A DNA stretch of 64,000 bases from Thinopyrum elongatum. Taxonomy: Eukaryota; Streptophyta; Magnoliopsida; Poales; Poaceae. Positions 57,501 to 64,000 of the stretch are shown here, piece after piece. Position 1 is the first letter of the stretch; each line of letters starts with the position of its first letter. The notes under the pieces were generated by a model. The model was not told the origin of the DNA, did no database searches, and saw only the letters and a list, made by a program, of their open reading frames with translations. A program made the translations under genes and the position numbers. The stretch spans positions 33,748,755 through 33,812,754 of the forward strand of contig CM022299.1 of assembly GCA_011799875.1 (NCBI GenBank), read 5' to 3'.

Positions 57501-58383
57501 GGGTTCGTAGGGAGCGGGCAGCGGGCTCGAGCTTGAGGGGGACGGCGACGGAGGAGAAGCAGGCCGGCGTCGGTGTCGAGGGGCCGAGCGAGCGTGCGGG
57601 CTCGGGGCGCCGGCGTCGATGGCGAGGAGGGCTCGGGGTGGAGGTCGGAGACGACTGCGGTGACGAGAGCGCGTCGGGGCGGGGGTCGGCGCGAGCGGCG
57701 AGGCCGGTCTCGAGCGGCGGGTGGGGGGGGGGACGAGCGGCGTCGGTCGGACGGGATCGGGATCCCGATCCAGATCCAGTGAGGGGGGGGAACGAGGCGA
57801 TGGGGGGGGTCGCTAGGGTTCGGCCGGGGGTTGGGGTAGGTATAGGCCAGGGGGGCGCAGGTGGGCCGGCCGGCTGGGCTTTCGCCCAGTTGGGCCGTGG
57901 GGGGGGGGGTTGCTCTTTTTTTTTCTATTTCTTTCTCCTTTTTCTTTATTCTCCTTTCTCAATCTAGTAAATAGCTAGGCCTCAAAATGGTTTTTGTAAA
58001 ACATGAGACCAAGTTCATAAATTCCAGTGCATTATTCCCTAACACCTAAAATTAGTTTGGACAAAACATAATTCCATATTTATTTCAGATTTAATAAATG
58101 GTTATTAAATATTATCTTTATCCACTGTTTGAGGTTGTTCGAGTCACTTATCCAATTCCAATGATGTTGGTTTCAATTTTAGAATAGCCTCTGGAATATT
58201 TGTTATTTATCTGACATTTTAGCTCCTATGTTGGACAACTTTCATATTCCACTTTCATTTAAATTTGAATTTGACTTAGGAGTTGGAATGCAATATGATG
58301 CTAATGATGATTATGCACTATTAATCTTGCTGACATGTCATTATCAAAAGTGATTACTGTTGCTAATCACCGGGGGTGTTACA
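54583..58383 (-). repeat. 3' LTR of the chromovirus (minus orientation)
   Basis: 3801 bases with inverted termini: TGTGACGCCCCCGG at the left edge and CCGGGGGTGTTACA at the right. The minus strand therefore reads TGTAACACCC...TCACA. It lies directly downstream of pol and its polypurine tract. 57070-57900 is extremely GC-rich and gives frames on both strands with no family resemblance; I treat it as non-coding. The target bases at the left edge are ATCGT (54578-54582); the partner copy is outside the window. Confidence 0.85.
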
Positions 58384-58397
58384 ACTCTCCTCATCTA
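58384..58397 (-). other. Polypurine tract of the chromovirus
   Basis: On the minus strand tagatgaggagagt sits directly before the LTR start, after gggacgagaattcttaa. The same gacgaga.ttcttaa phrase precedes the 3' LTR of the LARD. Confidence 0.8.
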
Positions 58398-58419
58398 TTA
58401 AGAATTCTCGTCCCGAGAA

Positions 58420-61230
58420 TTAAGAGGAAGACTGAAAGAAAGAGGGGTATTCTTCGCGAAGACGATCCTCGCGTTCCCAAGTGGCCTCATCTTCAGAATG
58501 ATTTGACCACTGAACTTTGAGGAACTTGATTGACTTTTGACGTGTTCGACACTCAGCTTGATCAAGAATACGGATGGGATGTTCTGGATAAGACAGATCT
58601 TCCCGTAATTCAAGCACTTCATGATCCACAGCTCTAATAGGATCCTTGAAGTAGCGACGGAGTTGGGATACATGAAAGACATCATGTACTTGTGAAAGAT
58701 TTGGCGGCAATTCCAATTGATATGCCACTTCTCCTCGACGGGCAAGAATACGGAATGGGCCAATGTAGCGTGGAGCTAACTTGCCTTTGATTCCAAACCG
58801 ATGAGTGCCTTTCAATGGAGTGACACGAAGGTAAGCTTGTTCGCCAGGTTGATAGACCATTTCCTGGTGCTTACGGTCATAGTTGCTCTTCTGACGAGAC
58901 TGAGCAGCTTTTAAATGTTCACGAACAATGCGGACTTGTTCTTCAGCTTGCCGAATAATGTCCGGTCCGACGAGTGAGCGTTCCCCAGTTTCTGACCAAT
59001 TCAGAGGGGTTCGACACTTACGACCGTATAGAACTTCAAACGGTGCCATCTTCAGACTAGCTTGATAGCTATTATTGTAAGAGAATTCGGCATACGGGAG
59101 AGATTCCTCCCATTTCTTACCGAAGGAGATGACGCAAGCTCGAAGCATATCTTCGAGCACTTGATTAACTCGTTCAACTTGACCCTGTGACTGAGGGTGA
59201 AAAGCGGTGCTGAAAGACAGATGAGTTCCCATAGCTTCTTGGAAACTATTCCAGAATCTGGAGGTGAAGAGGCTGCCACGATCAGAACTGATCTCTAACG
59301 GAACACCGTGGAGTGACACAATTCGGGAAACATACAAGTCTGCTAACTGGCTAGCAGTGATTGTCTCCTTAACAGGCAGAAAGTGAGCAACCTTGGAGAA
59401 TCGGTCAATGACGACAAAAATAGCATCATGACCCTTCTGAGATCTGGGAAAACCAGTAATGAAATCCATTTGGACCTTGTCCCATTTCCATTCAGGAATT
59501 TCCAGGGGTTGCAGAGTTCCAGCAGGCCTTTGATGTTCTGCTTTAACGCGGCGGCAAACGTCACACTCAGAAACATAACGAGCAATGTCTCGCTTCATAT
59601 TAGGCCACCAGTATCTCTGACAAATGTCACGGTACATCTTTGTGCTACCAGGATGAATAGACAAGGGAGTGTCATGAGCTTCCTTCATAACGTTTTCCCT
59701 CTCATTCTTGAACTTGGGTACGAAGAGACGGTGTTGGAAAAATAGGATCCCATCATTATCAAGATGGAACTCTGACGGTTTTCCTTTTTCAAGGTATCGC
59801 TTAATCCTTTCAACTTCAGAGTCATACCGTTGCATAGTTTTGATGTTGAGTTCTAAATCTGGTTCGACAACGAGGGTATTGAGATAACCCTGTGGAACAA
59901 TGTGGAGGTTCAATTTACGAAACTCTTCATAAAGAAGAGGTTGTGATTCCTGAACCATATGGTTGCTGCAATAAGCCTTGCGGCTCAAAGCATCGGCCAT
60001 TACATTTGCCTTGCCAGGGGTGTATGAGATATTCATATCATAATCGGCAATTGTCTCGAGCCATCTTTGTTGACGAAGGTTCAGATCTGGTTGAGTATAT
60101 AAATACTTCAAGCTTTGGTGATCCGTGTATATCTCGCAACGGTTACCGAGAAGGTAATGTCGCCATAGCTTCAAGGCATAGATAACCGCAGAAAGTTCAA
60201 GATCATGCACGGGATAATTTTCTTCATGAGGACGCAATTGTCGGGAGGCATAAGCAATCACTTTGCGCTCTTGCATTAGGACACAGCCTAATCCTTGACG
60301 AGATGCATCACAGTATATCACGAAATCCTTTTGGGAATCCGGGGGTGCTAGTACTGGGGCAGATGTCAATTTATCTCTTAGTGTCTGAAAGCTTTCTTGA
60401 CATTTTTCTGTCCACTGAAATTTAACACCTTTGTGAAGCAGATTTGTCAATGGTTTTGCAATCTTGGAAAAGTTCTCAACGAATCGACGGCAATAACTAG
60501 CGAGTCCGAGAAAACTTCTGACTTGCTTAACATTCTTTGGGGGAGTCCAGTCGAGAATAGCCTGAACTCGTTCGGGGTTAACAACAATCCCATCCTTGGA
60601 AATCACATGTCCAAGGTAAGTTACTTCAGGAAGCCAAAATTCACATTTGGAATACTTGGCATACAACTGGTGTTCTCGGAGCCTTTCTAGAACAAGGCAG
60701 AGATGTTCAGCATGTTCCTCTTTATTCTTAGAATAGACCAGAATATCATCTAGATATACCACGACGAATTTGTCGAGGTAATCCATGAATATATAATTCA
60801 TCAGACGGGAGAATGTAGCTGGGGCATTCGTTAGGCCAAATGACATGACGATGTATTCATAGGAGCCATAACGAGTGACGAATGCAGTCTTGGGAATATC
60901 CTCTTCACGGACACGGATCTGGTGATAACCCAACCTCAGGTCGAGTTTAGAGAACACCGATGATCCAGCAAGTTGATCATAAAGATCATTGATACGGGGC
61001 AGTGGGTATTTATTCTGGATTGTGGCTTGGTTAATGGGCCGGTAATCCTGAACCAATCGGTTAGTTCCATCCTTCTTCTTAACGAAGAGTGAAGGTGCTC
61101 CCCAAGCAGAGGAACTGGGGCGGATGAAACCACTCTTAAGTGACTTGTCGATTTCTTCCTTAAGCTCAAGAAGGTGATGCGGAGGCATCTTATAAGGTCG
61201 CTTGGCAATAGGAACGGTGCCAGGCTTCAA
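58420..61230 (-). CDS. pol: Chromovirus pol: reverse transcriptase, RNase H, integrase, chromodomain
   Basis: A 936-codon frame. The reverse transcriptase has [12 protein letters not shown] (about residues 94-105) and the active-site YLDD at 159-162. RNase H has CDAS, ELSAV and TDHQSL with their acidic residues. Integrase has the H-H-C-C finger ([10 protein letters not shown] ... CDVC), then D in MDFI, D in SSDRGS and E in GQVERVNQ as the D,D,E triad, and the GPY/F-like YIGPFRI. The last ~60 residues (PIRILDQAE ... [17 protein letters not shown]) form a chromodomain, which directs integration to heterochromatin. The frame starts just after the gag-protease frame is lost by a one-base shift, so it would not be expressed as part of the normal polyprotein. 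The internal Met at 61230 is probably not a natural start. Confidence 0.92.
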   Translation of the reverse strand: MKPGTVPIAKRPYKMPPHHLLELKEEIDKSLKSGFIRPSSSAWGAPSLFVKKKDGTNRLVQDYRPINQATIQNKYPLPRINDLYDQLAGSSVFSKLDLRLGYHQIRVREEDIPKTAFVTRYGSYEYIVMSFGLTNAPATFSRLMNYIFMDYLDKFVVVYLDDILVYSKNKEEHAEHLCLVLERLREHQLYAKYSKCEFWLPEVTYLGHVISKDGIVVNPERVQAILDWTPPKNVKQVRSFLGLASYCRRFVENFSKIAKPLTNLLHKGVKFQWTEKCQESFQTLRDKLTSAPVLAPPDSQKDFVIYCDASRQGLGCVLMQERKVIAYASRQLRPHEENYPVHDLELSAVIYALKLWRHYLLGNRCEIYTDHQSLKYLYTQPDLNLRQQRWLETIADYDMNISYTPGKANVMADALSRKAYCSNHMVQESQPLLYEEFRKLNLHIVPQGYLNTLVVEPDLELNIKTMQRYDSEVERIKRYLEKGKPSEFHLDNDGILFFQHRLFVPKFKNERENVMKEAHDTPLSIHPGSTKMYRDICQRYWWPNMKRDIARYVSECDVCRRVKAEHQRPAGTLQPLEIPEWKWDKVQMDFITGFPRSQKGHDAIFVVIDRFSKVAHFLPVKETITASQLADLYVSRIVSLHGVPLEISSDRGSLFTSRFWNSFQEAMGTHLSFSTAFHPQSQGQVERVNQVLEDMLRACVISFGKKWEESLPYAEFSYNNSYQASLKMAPFEVLYGRKCRTPLNWSETGERSLVGPDIIRQAEEQVRIVREHLKAAQSRQKSNYDRKHQEMVYQPGEQAYLRVTPLKGTHRFGIKGKLAPRYIGPFRILARRGEVAYQLELPPNLSQVHDVFHVSQLRRYFKDPIRAVDHEVLELREDLSYPEHPIRILDQAECRTRQKSIKFLKVQWSNHSEDEATWEREDRLREEYPSFFQSSS

Positions 61231-62846
61231 GTCAATGACAAACTCGACAGCTCTAGCAGGGGTATGCCTGGAAGTTCTTCTGGAAAGACGTCTGGAAAAT
61301 CTCGAACGACAGGAACGTTCTCGATCCCTTCCAGAGGTGAGGCGTTCAAAGCATTCATAACATATACCTCAGCTTCAGCGTCTCGAGTAATTTGGGCAGT
61401 GTAGTTCACTATCTCATCGGAGGGGTGAAGAAGTTGGATAACTTTAGTGGCACAATTGATCGAAGCAATGTGAGCTTTCAACCAATCCATTCCGAGTATG
61501 AGGTCTATGGTGGAAGACTTCAGGATAATAGGGGAAGCTAGGAATTCAAATTCCTCGATTTCAACAGGGACATTATGTGCCATCATAGTGGTTTGACATT
61601 GGCCTCCAGGGGTACGGACAACTATTGGCAGGTTCATCTTTTCGAATGCAATGTCATGAGATAATGCAAATGCTTCAGACATGAATGAATGCGATGCTCC
61701 TGAATCAAATAATACAGAAGCAGGTACTGAGTTAACAAGAAGGGTACCCATCACAGTAGCAGGTTGATCCTGGACTTCTTCAATGTCAATGTTGTAAGCC
61801 TGACCACGACCACGTGAAGCAGACCCAGTATTATAGTTGCGGGTCTGATTGTTGCCATGGCCATATCCACGGCCAGCACGAGGAAAATCTAACTGATTCT
61901 GAGTCTGGCGGCAGTCTTTAGCCTGGTGGCCTGGTTTGCGGCACTTGAAACACAAACCATCTTCAGGACGAAGAGGGGCATTGTTCTGAATAGCTTGAGC
62001 CTTTGACGGTCTCGGTGGTGGAGGAGGCAGACGTGGTGCAGCATTGTTCTTTGGCGCAGAGGTATTGGGACGGAACGCGTTGTTGGGAATCCAAACTCTA
62101 CGCTTCGGTGCCGAGCCCGAAGATGAGCCAGCATCACGATAGCGCTTCTGTGAGTCCTTGTGTTCCATCTGAGCGGTCTCAACAAGAATAGCCTTGTTCA
62201 CTAGAGTTGAGAAGTCATTGATGTCTTGAGCAGCTAGTGCAAGCTTGAGGTCAGGGTGTAGTCCATTACGGAACTTCTCCTGTCTGCGAGCATCTGTGGC
62301 GATGTCTTCTTCAGCATAGCGGGAGAGATCAAGAAATTCCCGCTGATAAGCTTCGACGGTTTTATTGCCCTGAGTGAGGTTGCGGAACTGGGTCTTCATG
62401 CGTTCCATAATTGCTTGAGGGATGTAACGTGCACGGAAAGCAGCCTGGAACTCATACCAGGTGATGACTGTTCCAACAGGCAGAGTACGCTTGTGTGTGT
62501 CCCACCATTGAGCAGCGGGGCCCTTTAAGAAAAAGGCCGCGAAGGTGACAAAGTTGGCGGGGGCGACATTAGCAGACTCCATCTCGTGAGTGATGTCGCG
62601 GAGCCAGTCATCGGCATCCAGGGGCTTGTCAGAGTTGCGAAACTGCGTTGGGTTGAGTCGCGTAAACTCTGTCAAAGTTATTGAAGCTGGGTTCTGGTTC
62701 TGGTTGTTCTGATGCGGAAACTGAGCCATGATTCCAACCATGAACTGGCGGTTAAGCTCAAACTGTTGCATCATAGCTGCCATATAGTCTGGCGGTGGTG
62801 GACGTTCAGGGGCACGACCACGACCACGACCACCTGGTCTAACCAT
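61227..62846 (-). CDS. gag: Chromovirus gag-protease part of the polyprotein
   Basis: Start [21 protein letters not shown] at 62846; the open frame reaches back to 62987, but its first 47 codons look non-coding. The gag retrotransposon domain is at about residues 80-230 ([28 protein letters not shown]). The CCHC knuckle [14 protein letters not shown] is at 299-312 and binds RNA. The aspartic protease active site is FDSGASHSF at about 380-388. The frame ends after [17 protein letters not shown] because one C is missing from a C-run near 61260. The minus-strand continuation in another frame is the pol region, so the polyprotein is interrupted. In this lineage gag and pol are normally one frame, which suggests either a decayed copy or an assembly error. 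Confidence 0.9.
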   Translation of the reverse strand: MVRPGGRGRGRAPERPPPPDYMAAMMQQFELNRQFMVGIMAQFPHQNNQNQNPASITLTEFTRLNPTQFRNSDKPLDADDWLRDITHEMESANVAPANFVTFAAFFLKGPAAQWWDTHKRTLPVGTVITWYEFQAAFRARYIPQAIMERMKTQFRNLTQGNKTVEAYQREFLDLSRYAEEDIATDARRQEKFRNGLHPDLKLALAAQDINDFSTLVNKAILVETAQMEHKDSQKRYRDAGSSSGSAPKRRVWIPNNAFRPNTSAPKNNAAPRLPPPPPRPSKAQAIQNNAPLRPEDGLCFKCRKPGHQAKDCRQTQNQLDFPRAGRGYGHGNNQTRNYNTGSASRGRGQAYNIDIEEVQDQPATVMGTLLVNSVPASVLFDSGASHSFMSEAFALSHDIAFEKMNLPIVVRTPGGQCQTTMMAHNVPVEIEEFEFLASPIILKSSTIDLILGMDWLKAHIASINCATKVIQLLHPSDEIVNYTAQITRDAEAEVYVMNALNASPLEGIENVPVVRDFPDVFPEELPGIPLLELSSLSLT

Positions 62847-63095
62847 CCTGCTACGTATCAACAGGGGGTAGTTTAGTAAAAGCAATTGCGAGTGTTTAGC
62901 GACAAGTATGATGTAACACGACAATACCTTAAGCAGTGTAATAGATACATAACAGTAGTCGATTAAGACATACAGATCCATACACAAGTCGGGTACATGC
63001 GGACAGCATAACAGCGCAAATTAAAAGCTAGACATACTAGGCGGCGCGCAGGCACGCGGTAAGGGAGTACACAACGAGACATAGCAAAGGCTACA
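62847..63095 (-). other. Spacer between extra ORF and gag
   Basis: About 250 bases without a conserved frame. On the minus strand a cgtagcag|gATGG acceptor-like context touches the gag start. Confidence 0.4.
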
Positions 63096-63866
63096 TCAAC
63101 GTCGGAGAAAACCACTGTAACGGGGTAACTGCGAGTGCGGACGACGAATATTCGTCGCGGAAGGATCCTGTGCTCCATGTGCACTCTGATGCAGAACCCG
63201 GTCTCGAACTGTAAGAAGAGGTCCACGTGCAGGTGTGTGACCTCCAACAGCAGGCCAGTCAATACCAGCATACATCTGAGTCCTGCGCGGGTAAAGGATG
63301 TGCACCGGATGTATCCCTGCACGAACAGCGGGCATCAACTGCGTCATAGCATCGTAGAGACGTGCTCGAGTGGCAACCAACTCGACGGCAAGAGCCCGAA
63401 CAGTGCGATCCAGAGCCTGAGTGCACTGAATCAGAACGCGGTGGTCATATCGGCGAGGCTCGTACGGGGCACAGATAGCTGTGTAGTATCCGGTAGCATC
63501 TCCAGCAGGGGCATACGGAATGTATCGGAACTCAGAGTCATCCAAGATATCACTGAACTGTCCTCGAAGACGTGCGACAGCAGAGTAGGCGGCATCATGT
63601 ACTGCCATCTCAATCGTCACGCCGATACCGTGGAAAAGGTGCAGCTCGGTGTCTGAGTCATTCTGCCGATCATAGATACGAACATCAGCATGGTACTGCT
63701 CCTGATTAAACTCGCGGTAATCCTCGTAAACCATGTACTCAGGGTACCAGCGGTAGCCAAGTCTGGTCATGAGAGCGATCAGGACAGCTGGAAACCCAGG
63801 GGTATTACGAGCCCAAGTGCGAAGCACAAGCTGTGTCGTAGGACGCGGTGGAAACAAACGGTCCAT
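63096..63866 (-). CDS. Extra sense-strand ORF upstream of gag, function unknown
   Basis: An intact frame of 256 codons from MDRLFPPRPTTQLVL at 63866; the frame is open back to 63941, but an acceptor-like ctctgtttcag abuts this ATG. It has a globular-looking composition. Features are NTPGFPAVLIALMTRLGYRWYPEY (residues about 22-45), an acidic middle (DRQNDSDTELHLFHGIGV), an Ala-rich VHDAAYSAVARLRGQ helix and a Tyr-rich YIPYAPAGDATGYYTAICAPYEP stretch. It has no retroelement motif. It lies in the same orientation as gag, 250 bases upstream. Upstream ORFs of unknown role are known in some plant Gypsy lineages, and I recall similar proteins in grass elements. Silencing suppression, RNA packaging or a captured host gene are all possible. 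Confidence 0.6.
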   Translation of the reverse strand: MDRLFPPRPTTQLVLRTWARNTPGFPAVLIALMTRLGYRWYPEYMVYEDYREFNQEQYHADVRIYDRQNDSDTELHLFHGIGVTIEMAVHDAAYSAVARLRGQFSDILDDSEFRYIPYAPAGDATGYYTAICAPYEPRRYDHRVLIQCTQALDRTVRALAVELVATRARLYDAMTQLMPAVRAGIHPVHILYPRRTQMYAGIDWPAVGGHTPARGPLLTVRDRVLHQSAHGAQDPSATNIRRPHSQLPRYSGFLRR

Positions 63867-64000
63867 CTGAAACAGAGGAAATTCAGATTTGTCAAATGAC
63901 AATGAGAAGTTTAACACAACTCGGAGAGGAAGGTTAAACAAAACAATGGAAAGGAAAATGATTATCAGACTAATCAGATCAATGACAGGGAAATCGCACA
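63867..64000 (-). other. Chromovirus 5' region, possible leader intron
   Basis: On the minus strand a pyrimidine-rich tttcctctgtttcag ends directly before the ATG at 63866, like a 3' splice site. The matching donor would be off the window. Confidence 0.4.

Larger units (their letters stand above)
54583..64000 (-). mobile_element. Tekay/Del-type chromovirus (Ty3/Gypsy), 5' end beyond the window
   Basis: The order on the minus strand is extra ORF (63866-63096), gag-protease (62846-61227), reverse transcriptase-RNase H-integrase-chromodomain (61230-58420), polypurine tract and 3' LTR. RT before integrase and the C-terminal chromodomain place it among chromoviruses; the long LTR and motif wording suggest the Tekay lineage. 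The 5' LTR and primer site are outside. It interrupts the CACTA-C gene at 54583. Confidence 0.88.

Noticed and set aside
57050..57970. Arg/Gly/Ala-rich frames (up to 195 codons) in the chromovirus LTR
   Set aside because: Extreme GC bias and frames on both strands; no motif, and the position is inside a non-coding LTR.

Overview
The window looks like intergenic DNA from a large Triticeae-type grass genome (wheat, barley, rye or Aegilops relative). It is made almost entirely of nested transposable elements: CACTA transposons with arrays of tagtcccggtt or tgtgcgat motifs in their terminal regions, a large non-coding LTR element (LARD), a Tekay-like chromovirus, a 5S-derived LTR, and fragments of host-like genes between them. 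I see no bacterial-type genes, tRNA genes or CRISPR arrays. All assignments come from reading the sequence and from knowledge of the families; no database search was run, so family names such as Sukkula, Cassandra and Tekay are tentative.

Left part (1-27.2 kb). A degenerate zinc-knuckle gene lies on the minus strand. It is cut in two by a 22.8 kb CACTA element (CACTA-A, 2563-25347, target duplication TAG). Its N-terminal half is at 25348-27175 and its C-terminal half at 960-2562, and the reading frame runs on exactly across the insertion point. An LTR that ends at 919 abuts its 3' end. CACTA-A carries no recognisable transposase. It carries a 195-residue coiled-coil ORF, a four-exon gene model ending in a B3-type DNA-binding domain, a ~503 bp tandem array and a 5S-promoter-bearing Cassandra-like LTR. 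A complete 11.8 kb LARD (4905-16709; 4.4 kb LTRs; target duplication GATTC; primer site for initiator Met tRNA) has inserted into the tandem array.

Middle part (28.4-50.8 kb). CACTA-B (28449-40912) has two plus-strand transcription units: a TNP2-type transposase gene preceded by a short coiled-coil/membrane ORF, and a Transposase_24/proline-rich/Ulp1-like protease gene. Both are broken by stops and frameshifts. The interval 40.9-50.2 kb is AT-rich and mostly anonymous. It holds a Harbinger transposase fragment, a 370 bp MITE-like element and a 688 bp non-LTR insertion with a perfect 14 bp target duplication.

Right part (50.2-64 kb). A receptor-like kinase pseudogene is interrupted by CACTA-C (from 50768, minus strand, Transposase_24/Ulp1 gene). 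CACTA-C is itself interrupted at 54583 by a chromovirus on the minus strand: 3.8 kb 3' LTR, pol with chromodomain, gag-protease, and an extra ORF upstream of gag. The chromovirus runs off the right edge, and a one-base frameshift separates its gag-protease from its pol.
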